From NCBI RefSeq assembly GCF_023155745.1, contig NZ_JAKNUS010000010.1, forward strand, positions 62,001-126,000: 64,000 nt of DNA, read 5' to 3'. The DNA is from Microbacterium kunmingense (GTDB lineage Bacteria > Actinomycetota > Actinomycetes > Actinomycetales > Microbacteriaceae). The position numbers were made by a program, and so were the translations under genes. Below are positions 1-7,611 of the stretch, piece by piece (the first letter of the stretch is position 1; every line of letters begins with the position of its first letter). Below the pieces are notes generated by a model. It saw nothing but the letters and a program-made list of their open reading frames with translations. It was not told where the DNA came from and ran no database searches.

Positions 1-86
1 GTGGTGCGGTGTGCGGCGGCCCACTCGGCAGCGCCGAGGAGTTGCAGGGGCGACTCCACCCATGCCAGCACCGCGTCCCGGTCCAT
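1..86 (-). CDS. Partial CDS, N-terminus of an unidentified protein
   Basis: The first 28 codons of a minus-strand gene that runs off the left edge. The ATG at 86 is preceded by a good Shine-Dalgarno stretch (GGGGAGG, minus strand), and the peptide starts MDRDAVLAWVESPLQLL. The 'ESPLQLL' phrase near the start recalls N-termini of polysialyltransferase-like glycosyltransferases, but 28 residues are too few to assign a family. It is divergent from the lipoprotein gene that follows. Confidence 0.55.
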   Translation of the reverse strand, partial: MDRDAVLAWVESPLQLLGAAEWAAAHRT

Positions 87-193
87 GTCGCCTCCCCGAG
101 CGTCCAGCGTCCGGCGGTCGGGTGAACGGCGAGGACCCCGTCGGGAGTCGGCCGGGCGACCGGGGGGTGAACGTCCGGTGCCGATCCCGGGGG

Positions 194-202
194 TGTGGAT
201 AA
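194..202. other. Perfect single DnaA-box match
   Basis: TGTGGATAA is the exact complement of the DnaA consensus TTATCCACA. It lies in the gap between two divergent genes, just ahead of the lipoprotein promoter. It is a lone box with no cluster around it, so it is not an origin. It could be a DnaA regulatory site or chance. Confidence 0.35.
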
Positions 203-228
203 CTCGCGGAGGCGGTCGGGGTCGCCGT

Positions 229-234
229 TACCGT
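229..234 (+). promoter_or_regulatory. -10 hexamer TACCGT of the lipoprotein gene (leaderless)
   Basis: TACCGT fits the actinobacterial TAnnnT -10 pattern and ends 7 nt before the GTG at 242, so transcription would begin at or next to the start codon. Confidence 0.45.
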
Positions 235-241
235 GGTGAGC

Positions 242-799
242 GTGAGAAGTCGGTTCGGATCAGCGGTGCACCGCGGGCTGCTGTGCGCCGCCGGTGCAGT
301 GTTCACGGTGGCCCTCGTGGCGGGGTGCACACCCCAGCCCGAGCCGGATGCGTCTCAGCAGCCTTTCGCGACAGAGGAGGAGGCGTTCGCCGCCGCCGAA
401 GAGACGTATCGCAACTACGTCGATGCCCTCAACGATGTCGATTTGAGCGACCCCGAGACCTTCGAGCCGGTGTACGAGTGGACGACCGGCGACCTGAATG
501 CGAGCGATCGCGAAGGCCTAAGTCAGTACCACGCGACAGGCGCGCAGGTGAGCGGTGAATCCACGCCAGTCTTGATCGAGCCGGCTGATGTGAATGCATC
601 TGAGGGACGTGTGGACCTAGCCGTCTGCTTGGACGTGTCGGCTGTCAACGTTCAAAGCACCGATGGATCGTCTCTGGTAGACCCGAACCGCGTGCCTATC
701 CAAAGCCTCGCGGTGAGCCTTACCTCCGCTTCGGACTCGGAAACCGGGCTCAAGGTGGCATCTATCTCCGGTCGAGATGGTGAACCCACGTGTCGATAG
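242..799 (+). CDS. Putative lipoprotein, NTF2-like candidate
   Basis: An exported lipoprotein of about 185 residues. The signal peptide has an Arg-rich N-region, a hydrophobic core and the lipobox LVAGC near residue 29, so the Cys would be lipidated and membrane-anchored outside the cell. The mature part opens with an acidic Ala/Glu-rich helix ('EEEAFAAAEETYRNYVDALN'), typical of small NTF2-like exported proteins, and ends 'GEPTCR' with a possible disulfide Cys. I chose GTG 242 because a TACCGT -10 box lies 7 nt upstream; GTG 233 and 236 are in frame but would lie inside that promoter. The next gene overlaps its last 10 bp, so the two are probably co-expressed. The exact function is unknown. 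Confidence 0.75.
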   Translation: MRSRFGSAVHRGLLCAAGAVFTVALVAGCTPQPEPDASQQPFATEEEAFAAAEETYRNYVDALNDVDLSDPETFEPVYEWTTGDLNASDREGLSQYHATGAQVSGESTPVLIEPADVNASEGRVDLAVCLDVSAVNVQSTDGSSLVDPNRVPIQSLAVSLTSASDSETGLKVASISGRDGEPTCR

Positions 800-1554
800 T
801 CCTGTCGACTGCGGTCGCCGCGTCCCTACTCTTCGTCGCAGCCCCGACTATCAGCCAATGCAACGATGTCGGGACCTGGACATCCACATGCGTGGAGAAC
901 ACGGGAACCGAGGTCAACGTCGGCGCGAGCACGGGCTCGGGCGGGGGCGGGTCGCAGAACACCGGGGGCGCGCGCGGCGGATCCGAGTCCGCCGGCCCGA
1001 CGGCGCCGGCCGAACCCCAGTGCGTCGTCGAGCTGCGTCGCTGCGACATCGATTACCAGGTCGAGGCGCCGCCCGAGGTGACGATCGAGGATCTCGCCTC
1101 ATTCCGGCCCGCGGTGCCGCAGCTGGGCGGCGAACCCGCCGGTTTCGGCGTGGTCGGGATGCCGACGAACGTCTATGCCGCAGCGTCAGCGCAGGAGATC
1201 CCCGGACAGATCCTCGGCTGGGATGTGATGGTCCGGTTCGAGCCCGCGACCTACGTGTTCTCCTACGGAGACGGCACCACCGTGCGATCGCCGTCGGGCG
1301 GATCGTCCTGGTCCGCGCTCGGTCAGCCGCAGTTCACCCCGACCGCGACCAGTCACGTCTATTCCGAGCGCGGGATCTACCCCGTCTCGGTGACCGTGGA
1401 GTACACCGCCGCCGTCACGTTCGGATCGATCTGGCGCGACGTTCCCGGAGTCGTCACGGCGTCGGCCGGCGGATACGCGGTCGACGTCCGCGAGGTCCGA
1501 ACGGCTCTCGTCGATCGCACCTGCGCGGAAGACCCCGCCGGCCCGGGCTGCTGA
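790..1554 (+). CDS. Secreted PKD-like domain protein
   Basis: A protein of 254 residues with a signal peptide at about 1-20 (hydrophobic 'VAASLLFVAAPTIS'). A Gly/Ser-rich linker with paired Cys follows (about residues 45-90). Further on lie 'FSYGDGTTVRS' and 'HVYSERGIYPVSVTVEY', the typical strand and turn signatures of a PKD or immunoglobulin-like fold. The C-terminus has two Cys ('CAEDPAGPGC'). GTG 790 overlaps the upstream lipoprotein gene by 10 bp in another frame, which suggests translational coupling. PKD folds usually mediate protein or carbohydrate contacts outside the cell. The role here is unknown, but the pairing suggests the lipoprotein and this protein act together at the cell surface. 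Confidence 0.7.
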   Translation: MSIVLSTAVAASLLFVAAPTISQCNDVGTWTSTCVENTGTEVNVGASTGSGGGGSQNTGGARGGSESAGPTAPAEPQCVVELRRCDIDYQVEAPPEVTIEDLASFRPAVPQLGGEPAGFGVVGMPTNVYAAASAQEIPGQILGWDVMVRFEPATYVFSYGDGTTVRSPSGGSSWSALGQPQFTPTATSHVYSERGIYPVSVTVEYTAAVTFGSIWRDVPGVVTASAGGYAVDVREVRTALVDRTCAEDPAGPGC

Positions 1555-1573
1555 TCCGATGCGGTGAGCGTGA

Positions 1574-1579
1574 CAGGAT
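1574..1579 (+). promoter_or_regulatory. -10 hexamer CAGGAT of the exonuclease gene (leaderless)
   Basis: CAGGAT lies exactly 6 nt before the ATG at 1586. It deviates from TAnnnT at the first base only, but has the same spacing as other starts in this window. Confidence 0.35.
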
Positions 1580-1585
1580 GTGCCC

Positions 1586-2515
1586 ATGCCGGATCGCCTG
1601 ATGCTGCTCGACTCCGCGTCCCTGTACTTCCGGGCGTTCTACGGGGTACCCGACACGGTGAAGGCTGCCGATGGCACACCGGTGAACGCGGTGCGCGGAT
1701 TCCTCGACATCATCGCGAAGCTCGTGACGACCTATGAACCGTCGCGACTGATCGCCTGCTGGGACGACGATTGGCGGCCTCAGTGGCGGGTTGACCTCAT
1801 CCCCTCCTACAAGGCGCATCGCGTGGCGGAGATCGTCGCCGGCGGACTCGACGTCGAGGTGGTGCCCGATCCTCTCGAGGTGCAGGTGCCCATGATCCGG
1901 GAGACCCTCGACGCACTGCGGATTCCGATCGCCGGGGCGACCGACTACGAAGCGGATGACGTCATCGGCACTCTCGCCACGACGGCGACCGCCCCGGTGG
2001 ACATCGTCACCGGTGACCGGGATCTGTTCCAGCTGGTGGACGATGAGCGGGACGTGCGGGTCATCTACACGGCGCGGGGCATGAGCAACCTCGAGGTGAT
2101 CACCGGCGACGTCGTGGTGAAGAAGTACGGCGTGCGGCCCGATCAGTACGCGGATTTCGCGACCCTGCGCGGCGACACCTCGGACGGTCTCCCCGGTGTC
2201 AGTGGCGTCGGGGAGAAGACCGCGGCCAGTCTGCTGTCGCAGCACGACGACCTCGCGGGCATCATTGCGGCCGCCGAGGCCGGCGAGGGCATGTCGGCGG
2301 GCCTGCGATCGAAGATCCTTGCAGCTCTCCCCTACCTCGAGGTGGCGCCGCGTGTCGTCGGCGTGGCGCGCGATCTCGATCTCACTGTGACCGGTGACGA
2401 CCTGACTCCCCTCGATCCGCCTGCGACCGAGGCCGCGCGCGAACTCGCCGAGCGCTGGGCGCTGGGGGGCTCGATGGATCGAATTCTCACCGCGATCGGC
2501 GTCGCGGGCCCCTAG
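1586..2515 (+). CDS. Stand-alone 5'-3' exonuclease (FEN/PolI N-terminal type)
   Basis: 309 residues covering only the 5' nuclease module found at the N-terminus of DNA polymerase I. Visible family motifs are LLDSASLYFRAFYG near the start, 'YEADDVIGTLA' and 'VTGDRDLFQLVDD' with the metal-binding acidic residues, and 'GDTSDGLPGVSGVGEKTAASLL' (split: GDTSDGLPG, GVGEKTAA), the helix-hairpin-helix and last metal site. Such proteins cut 5' flaps and RNA primers in the cytoplasm. No polymerase domain follows. ATG 1586 is preferred over GTG 1580 because of the -10-like box 6 nt upstream. Confidence 0.88.
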   Translation: MPDRLMLLDSASLYFRAFYGVPDTVKAADGTPVNAVRGFLDIIAKLVTTYEPSRLIACWDDDWRPQWRVDLIPSYKAHRVAEIVAGGLDVEVVPDPLEVQVPMIRETLDALRIPIAGATDYEADDVIGTLATTATAPVDIVTGDRDLFQLVDDERDVRVIYTARGMSNLEVITGDVVVKKYGVRPDQYADFATLRGDTSDGLPGVSGVGEKTAASLLSQHDDLAGIIAAAEAGEGMSAGLRSKILAALPYLEVAPRVVGVARDLDLTVTGDDLTPLDPPATEAARELAERWALGGSMDRILTAIGVAGP

Positions 2516-2522
2516 CTCACCG

Positions 2523-2814
2523 TTACACCACCGTCGAGGCGGTCGGCCAGGTAAACCACGGTCCGGAGAGGTTCTCGAGGGCGGCCAGGGCCATCTGAAC
2601 GTCTTCTCGTGACATACCCTGCGCTCGGACTCCCCCCGGATGAACGGCCGTCCGGCGACTCGAGCGCGAAAGCGAGCCAGGGGTCTTTCTCCCGAAAAGA
2701 GATCGCTTCCCGGTAGTGACCCGTCACCACCGCATGCACCAGGCGTTCGAGTCCATCGGCCTCGTGTTCCCACGTCGAGTCGCAGGCATCACAGCCACAC
2801 ACCGGGTACGCATC
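2523..2814 (-). pseudogene. Decayed DUF6226-family gene (N-truncated, frameshifted)
   Basis: Read on the minus strand, this holds the C-terminal half of a DUF6226-type protein: 'CGCDACDSTWEHEADGLERL' and 'AVVTGHYREA' in one frame, then 'RAQGMSREDVQMALAAL' and 'GPWFTWPTAS' in the next frame, ending at TAA 2525-2523. The frames switch at a run of six G (C on the given strand, 2632-2637), so a one-base indel or a sequencing error there breaks the gene. The expected N-terminal half is absent: the homology begins where the next gene ends (2813). The first frame alone would read on to TAG at 2514-2512, overlapping the exonuclease stop codon. Confidence 0.65.
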
Positions 2815-3247
2815 ACCCGGGAGTCCTGTCCTCCGGTGCGGCCGCGCCGAGGATGGACCTCGTGATCCCTCGCTCATCGAGATGGCCGAGGATGCGCGCA
2901 ACGAAGTCGCCGACGTGCGGTGATCCCGACGCCGTCAGGCCCTCACCGCTCACCAGCGCAGCGGTGAGTGCGTTCCTCACCTCGGTCCGGCCGACGTCGC
3001 GAGGCACTGCGAACGCGAGGACATCGAAGTCCCGCTCGTCATAACCCGGGATGCTCGCGCGGATTCGGCCGACATCGGGCTCGTCGCTGGTGAGGTGCAG
3101 GTATGCCCGCAGCTCGGGATCGAACGCCGTGCCACCGACGTATGCCACTGCTTCCGCGACGACGTCGACCCAGACGTATATCCAGGAGCCGGACGGTTGC
3201 ACGCTTCCCGCGCGGACGCGGATCTCGCGTGCGCCGTCAATGCTCAT
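2813..3247 (-). CDS. Conserved hypothetical protein
   Basis: 144 residues starting MSIDGAREIRVRAG, with a compact mixed alpha/beta composition, no signal peptide, no membrane segment and no recognisable catalytic motif. 'SGSWIYVWVDVVAEAVAYVG' and 'FDPELRAYLHL' look like a conserved core known to me only from uncharacterised Microbacteriaceae proteins. The ATG at 3247 sits 6 nt downstream of a TAGCGT -10 box. The C-terminal tail overlaps the decayed DUF6226 gene, so its last residues may have been altered by that junction. Confidence 0.7.
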   Translation of the reverse strand: MSIDGAREIRVRAGSVQPSGSWIYVWVDVVAEAVAYVGGTAFDPELRAYLHLTSDEPDVGRIRASIPGYDERDFDVLAFAVPRDVGRTEVRNALTAALVSGEGLTASGSPHVGDFVARILGHLDERGITRSILGAAAPEDRTPG

Positions 3248-3253
3248 CGGCTC

Positions 3254-3259
3254 ACGCTA
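3254..3259 (-). promoter_or_regulatory. -10 hexamer TAGCGT of the hypothetical gene (leaderless)
   Basis: TAGCGT on the minus strand, 6 nt before the ATG at 3247. Confidence 0.45.
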
Positions 3260-3275
3260 CCGAACGCGACGGTTG

Positions 3276-4679
3276 TCAGAAGGGCGCGGGGGTGTCGTCG
3301 GATGGTCGAAACGAGACCATGACGGTCGGCGGCGGCGGCGTGTCGGTGTAGACGCGTCCGAGGGGAGAGGTCCACTCCAGGATTCCGCCGTGAAGCTGGC
3401 GGACTTCCCATCTCGTGTGATGCTTCAGGCTGTGGTGGCGTCTGCAGAGGTGCGCCTGGTTGCAGGTGCTGGTCTCGCCGCCGTGGTGGTGGTCGTCGGT
3501 GTGGTCGCAGTCGCATCTGATGGCGGGCATGATGCATCCCGGAAAACGGCAGGTGCGGTCTCGGGCCTTCAAGAGCCGGTCCATCGGTTTGGGCCGTCGG
3601 TAGGTGTCCACGGCCACGACGGCTCCGGTGACGGGGTGGGTGAGAACCCGTTCCCACTCGTTCGCCGGCGATCCCGCCATCTCGCGGGCGGTCTCGGGGT
3701 CGACGGGGCTCTTGCCGACCAGATCGGCGGCGTCGTCATCGGCCCCGAGCAGCGTGGTGGCCGCGACGACGACCTGCACGCGCCCGCGGATCCCGCCGAG
3801 GATTCCGGGGCCGTCGCCAGCGGCGGTCGGGTCGCCGTCCGGGACCCCCGACACGAGAAGCTGCCCCAGGATGTCGGCACGGATCTGATCGAGGGTTCGC
3901 GTGTCGGATGCGATCAGCTCCAGCTCCTCCCGGCGTTCCCGCACCTCGTCGGGCATGCCGCGAATCTCCTGGCCGAGTCCGTCGCCCCATTCCTTCCGCA
4001 GCGTCTTCAGTTCCCGTTTCGACGCCTCACGGTGGTCGATGATGGTGCGCGCCATCTCGGTGATCCGGTCGAGGCTCCCCGCGGCGACCACGGTGGGGAG
4101 GATCGAGACCATCTCGCTCATCCCGTCCGGCAGCGGCAGGAGCCGCACCGTCCGGGCCTCGCGGGCGCGCCGGTGCCGGGTTCCCATCGACTCCGGCATC
4201 GCCTTCTCGGCCAGCAGTTGCAGGGCCTGTCGGGCCCGCCCGGGGGTGGTCGCCTCGCACTCGACCAGCGCGGTCTCCTCGAATCGTGCGCGCGCCTCCG
4301 GCGGCAACCCCGCCCCGAGATCCGTGATCACCGTGACATGCCCCGGGCCGATACGGCCCGCCTCCCACGCCTCCAATGTCGCGGGATAGTCCTCCGCCAC
4401 CACCCTCGCCCGGCCGATCCGGGCCTGCACGGTGCGGTCGGAGACGCGCAGCACCCCGCCGATCTCGGCCGCGTACGAACGGAGCAGCATGTCGTGATCC
4501 CGCACATTCTGGGGCGATGACGCCGTCAGTCGCTGCGCCAGCTGCCCGACCCCCGCGAGATACCGCGACTGTTCCGCCTGCGCCGCAGCGATCAGCTTCG
4601 TCGTGCGCTCGATACCGGCGACGAGGGCGACGAGTTCGTCATCACCTTCGAATACTTCGGGTGTCACTGTCGAAGACAT
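3276..4679 (-). CDS. DUF222 / HNH endonuclease domain protein (13E12-like)
   Basis: 467 residues. The N-terminal two thirds is the DUF222 helical domain ('AEIGGVLRVSDRTVQARIGRA', split as AEIGGVLRVS and RTVQARIGRA; 'AWEAGRIGPGHVTVI'). The C-terminus has an HNH nuclease fold: 'RDRTCRFPGC', 'CDCDHTDDHHHGG' and 'NQAHLCRRHHSLKH', with paired Cys for zinc and the HNH catalytic residues. These proteins are abundant in Actinobacteria, where they resemble the REP13E12 proteins. They occur in many genomic contexts and their biological role is unproven. A CATCAT box lies 6 nt before the start. The gene is intact and stands alone among unrelated genes, consistent with a mobile or accessory origin, but no flanking repeats were seen. 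Confidence 0.9.
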   Translation of the reverse strand: MSSTVTPEVFEGDDELVALVAGIERTTKLIAAAQAEQSRYLAGVGQLAQRLTASSPQNVRDHDMLLRSYAAEIGGVLRVSDRTVQARIGRARVVAEDYPATLEAWEAGRIGPGHVTVITDLGAGLPPEARARFEETALVECEATTPGRARQALQLLAEKAMPESMGTRHRRAREARTVRLLPLPDGMSEMVSILPTVVAAGSLDRITEMARTIIDHREASKRELKTLRKEWGDGLGQEIRGMPDEVRERREELELIASDTRTLDQIRADILGQLLVSGVPDGDPTAAGDGPGILGGIRGRVQVVVAATTLLGADDDAADLVGKSPVDPETAREMAGSPANEWERVLTHPVTGAVVAVDTYRRPKPMDRLLKARDRTCRFPGCIMPAIRCDCDHTDDHHHGGETSTCNQAHLCRRHHSLKHHTRWEVRQLHGGILEWTSPLGRVYTDTPPPPTVMVSFRPSDDTPAPF

Positions 4680-4685
4680 GTTCCC

Positions 4686-4691
4686 ATGATG
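4686..4691 (-). promoter_or_regulatory. -10-like hexamer CATCAT of the HNH gene (leaderless)
   Basis: CATCAT on the minus strand ends 6 nt before the ATG at 4679. The first base is off consensus. Confidence 0.3.
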
Positions 4692-4802
4692 TCAGTGGCC
4701 TCCGACATCGCTCCCTTGTCTTCACTCGGCACCACAAACCGGTGACCCGTCGTGTGGAGGCCCACCTGTGCAGGAAACGACGCGCCTCACGAACTTCGCC
4801 AC

Positions 4803-5327
4803 CTACTGCGCCGGCAGACAGCCCCCGTCGAGAATGAGCCCGCCGACCTCGATCTGCACCGTCTGCAGGGAGATCTCTCCGTAGAAGCATCCACCGGCCA
4901 CGCCCATCGCCCCGAAGAGCAGACCGCTCGCGTCGCCGCGGGTCTGCACGTCCGTCAACCCCGCCTCCCTCAGCGTCGCGACGACCGACTCCGGTGTGAC
5001 GGCACCGTCGCTTCGCAGCGAGTCCAGCGCCACGACGACCTCGGGAAGAAGCTCGCGGTTCGCCGCGACCGCGTCGTCCGAGAGCGGCATCCGCTCCCGG
5101 TAGCCGTCGTTGGCGGCCATGGCGGCGTCGGGATCGTACGGAGCGCACTCGGGCGGCAGCTCGACTCCGGGCACGGCAGGACATGCCGCCGTCGGTGTCG
5201 GACTCCCCTCCCCGGATCGGCCCGCGACATCCTCTCCCCCGCCGGCGCACCCGGCGACGGCGGTCATCACGCACCCCAGGACGACCGCGAGCACGGCGGC
5301 GTCAGCCGAACGTCGATGCCGCGTCAT
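4803..5327 (-). CDS. Putative lipoprotein
   Basis: 174 residues with a lipoprotein signal: 'AAVLAVVLGCVMTAVAGC' has a hydrophobic core and the lipobox VAGC, Cys about residue 27. The mature part is acidic. It contains two further Cys pairs ('TAACPAVPG...PPECAPY' and 'GGCFYGE...GGCLPAQ') that could form disulfides outside the cell, and 'SVVATLREAGLTDVQTR', a helix-strand segment. It overlaps the MFS exporter gene by 4 bp (ATGA) and is the last gene of the trpD operon. The function is not recognised. Confidence 0.75.
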   Translation of the reverse strand: MTRHRRSADAAVLAVVLGCVMTAVAGCAGGGEDVAGRSGEGSPTPTAACPAVPGVELPPECAPYDPDAAMAANDGYRERMPLSDDAVAANRELLPEVVVALDSLRSDGAVTPESVVATLREAGLTDVQTRGDASGLLFGAMGVAGGCFYGEISLQTVQIEVGGLILDGGCLPAQ

Positions 5328-6619
5328 CCCCGCCCGCCCCTCGCCCCTCCCCGACCGCTCCGCATGGAGGCGACGCTAGCCCCGATCAGCGCCGCGGAAT
5401 AGACCCCGACCAGGGCGAGGACGAGCACGAGCGCCGGCGTCCAGCTGCCGGTGACGTCGTGCAGCAGTCCGAACAGCGGCCCGCCGGTCGCGGCCACGAC
5501 GTACCCGCCGCCCTGCACGAGGGCGGACAGGCCCGCCGCCTCGCTGTCGCTGCGCGCCACGGCGACGAGGACGGAGAAGATCACGACGAACCCTCCGGCG
5601 TGGCCGATCGCGCCGATGGCCAGCCACAGCCCCATCAGCTCGGGCGCGGCGAGCAACCCGATGCCGAGCACGACCCACGACACGCAGATGACCACCGGAG
5701 GAACCAGCCGCGGAGTCCACCGGGCCAGGAACGGCACCACGAACGCGCCGGCGATCCCGGCCCCCTGGTAGATGGAGGCGAGCACACCGGCCGTCCCCTG
5801 CCCGACACCGAGCTCGTCCGAGGCGATGGCCGGCATCCACGTGGACAGGCCGTAGTAGAGGAAGCTCTGCAGACCGAAAGACGCCACGAGCAGCCATGTC
5901 ACCGGCCGACGCATCATCGACCGTTCCTCGCGGCGCGACGCCACGACCGGCAGCGGACCGGTGATGGTTGCGGGGTCGATGTCGAGAGCGGATGCCGCGC
6001 CGGCGCCCTCACGCGGAGGCGCGCCGTCTCCCGAGTACCGCTCCGCGTCCTCGCCGCGGCGGCGCGACCGCGCCAGATGCGCTCCCCACAGCACGATCCC
6101 GGCGATCGTGATGAACGACCAGGCAAGCAGCGCCAGGGGCCAGCCGATGAGCGACGCCAGCGGCGCGGTCAAGGAGGAGGTCAGGAGCGAACCGACGTTC
6201 ATGGTCGCCGCATAGGCGGCCGTGACCACCGCGACCCGTGCGGGCGGGACATCGCGACGGATGATCACGGGGATCACGACGTTCCCGATGGTGATGGACG
6301 CCCCGATCACCACCATCCCGGCGAGCATGAACCCGAAGTCGGGGATCGAGCGGATCACGGTGCCCAGGAGCACGCCCGACAGCGAGACGAGCAGCGCCAT
6401 CTCGGCACCCGTCCGACGGACGAAGATCGCCGCGAGCGGGGTGAGGAGCGCGAACATCAGCACCGGCGCGGTGGTGAGGAGCCCGGCGGTCGCGCCGGTG
6501 ATGCCGAGGTCCGCCTCGATGTCGCGCAGCACCGGCGTCGGCGAGACGATGGGGCCGCGCAGGCTCAGCGCGGCGGTGAGGACGCCGGCGATGACGAACC
6601 AGGGGAACGCGCGTTTCAC
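5324..6619 (-). CDS. MFS transporter, CynX/NimT (cyanate/nitroimidazole) type
   Basis: About 431 residues with some twelve hydrophobic segments. The opening 'LTAALSLRGPIVSPTPVL' is the family hallmark of CynX/NimT-like major facilitator proteins. It is an integral inner-membrane carrier; the substrate (cyanate, 2-nitroimidazole or an unrelated drug or metabolite) cannot be read from sequence. I chose GTG 6619, which overlaps the stop of the PHP gene as GTGA and has a GGGAG stretch about 9 nt upstream. A longer frame reaches 6661 but would overlap the PHP gene by 46 bp. It is translationally coupled within the trpD operon. Confidence 0.87.
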   Translation of the reverse strand: MKRAFPWFVIAGVLTAALSLRGPIVSPTPVLRDIEADLGITGATAGLLTTAPVLMFALLTPLAAIFVRRTGAEMALLVSLSGVLLGTVIRSIPDFGFMLAGMVVIGASITIGNVVIPVIIRRDVPPARVAVVTAAYAATMNVGSLLTSSLTAPLASLIGWPLALLAWSFITIAGIVLWGAHLARSRRRGEDAERYSGDGAPPREGAGAASALDIDPATITGPLPVVASRREERSMMRRPVTWLLVASFGLQSFLYYGLSTWMPAIASDELGVGQGTAGVLASIYQGAGIAGAFVVPFLARWTPRLVPPVVICVSWVVLGIGLLAAPELMGLWLAIGAIGHAGGFVVIFSVLVAVARSDSEAAGLSALVQGGGYVVAATGGPLFGLLHDVTGSWTPALVLVLALVGVYSAALIGASVASMRSGRGGARGGRG

Positions 6620-7611
6620 CGCCGCGAGCCCGTCCACTCCCGGAGCTTCTCCAACGGCCACGTGGTCACGATCCGCTCGGCGGGCACCCCGGCCTTCTCC
6701 GCACGCTCCGCGCCGTAGTCCAGCAGCGACAGCTGTCCCGGCGCGTGGGCGTCGGAGTCGATCGAGAACAGGCAGCCGGCATCGAGAGCGAGCGCGATGA
6801 GGTCATCGGGCGGATCCTGGCGCTCGGGGCGGGAGTTGATCTCCACCGCGACCCGGTGCTGCGCGCAGGCGTCGAACACGGCGCGCGGGTCGAACTCCGA
6901 CGGCGGACGCGTTCCCCGCGATCCCTCGACCAGCCGTCCGGTGACGTGTCCGAGCACGTCCACCCGGCCGCTGGAGACGGCCGCGACCATGCGCCGGGTC
7001 ATCGGCCCGCGGTCCATCCGCAGATGGGAATGCACCGATGCGACGACCACGTCGAGCTCGCGGAGCAGGTCGGTCTCCTGATCTAGTCCCCCGTCGTCGA
7101 GGATGTCGACCTCGATGCCGGTGAGGACGGTGACACCCTCCGGCGGGAGGGCACGGACGACGGCGAGCTGTTCGCGCAGCCGCTGCGCCGACAGCCCGTT
7201 CGCCACCCGCAGGCGCGGGGAGTGATCGGTCAGCGCGAAGTATTCGTGCCCGAGGTCGTTCGCGGCGGCGACCATCAGATCGATCGAGGTCAACCCGTCC
7301 GACCACTCGCTGTGGGCGTGGAGATCGCCCCGCAGGAGCGGTCGGAGCAGCGACGCCCGCTCTCCCCCGGCCTTGGCGCGAAGGTCGGTCAAGTACTGCG
7401 GAACCTTCCCGGCGAGAGCCTCCTGGATCACCGCGAAGGTGGAGTCGCCGATCCCCTTCCGGCGTTTCAGCGCGGCCGTGTCGCGCAGCTGGGCCTCATC
7501 GAGATCGGCGATGGCGTCGGCCGCGGCGCGAAAGGCCTTGGACTTATAACGCGACGACCGCTCCCGCTCGAGAAGTCGCGCGATCTCCGTCAGCGCCTCG
7601 TGGGGGTTCAT
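6616..7611 (-). CDS. PHP domain metal-dependent phosphoesterase with N-terminal HhH
   Basis: 331 residues. Residues 1-75 form a Pol-beta/PolX-type helix-hairpin-helix region ('YKSKAFRAAADAIADL', 'RKGIGDSTFAVI'). The rest is a PHP hydrolase: 'GDLHAHSEWSDG', 'FALTDHSPRL', 'GIEVDIL', 'VHSHLRMD', 'VEINSRPERQDPPD' and 'SIDSDAHAPGQL' supply the metal-binding His, Asp and Glu residues. It looks like a PolX tail without the polymerase domain, so it may be a nuclease or phosphatase acting on DNA ends or a small phosphate ester. The ATG at 7611 overlaps the trpD stop as ATGA, which rules out the longer frame beginning at 7644. Confidence 0.87.
   Translation of the reverse strand: MNPHEALTEIARLLERERSSRYKSKAFRAAADAIADLDEAQLRDTAALKRRKGIGDSTFAVIQEALAGKVPQYLTDLRAKAGGERASLLRPLLRGDLHAHSEWSDGLTSIDLMVAAANDLGHEYFALTDHSPRLRVANGLSAQRLREQLAVVRALPPEGVTVLTGIEVDILDDGGLDQETDLLRELDVVVASVHSHLRMDRGPMTRRMVAAVSSGRVDVLGHVTGRLVEGSRGTRPPSEFDPRAVFDACAQHRVAVEINSRPERQDPPDDLIALALDAGCLFSIDSDAHAPGQLSLLDYGAERAEKAGVPAERIVTTWPLEKLREWTGSRR

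Noticed and set aside
194..202. Replication origin at the single DnaA box
   Set aside because: Only one box, no AT-rich unwinding element, and no dnaA or dnaN next to it.
1..558. 185-codon Arg-rich frame at the left edge
   Set aside because: It runs across a divergent promoter gap and the lipoprotein gene in another frame and is low-complexity Arg/Ser/Pro.
3276..4679. DUF222-HNH gene as an intron-, phage- or restriction-encoded nuclease
   Set aside because: No intron, phage genes, methylase or flanking repeats. The family is a common stand-alone actinobacterial protein.
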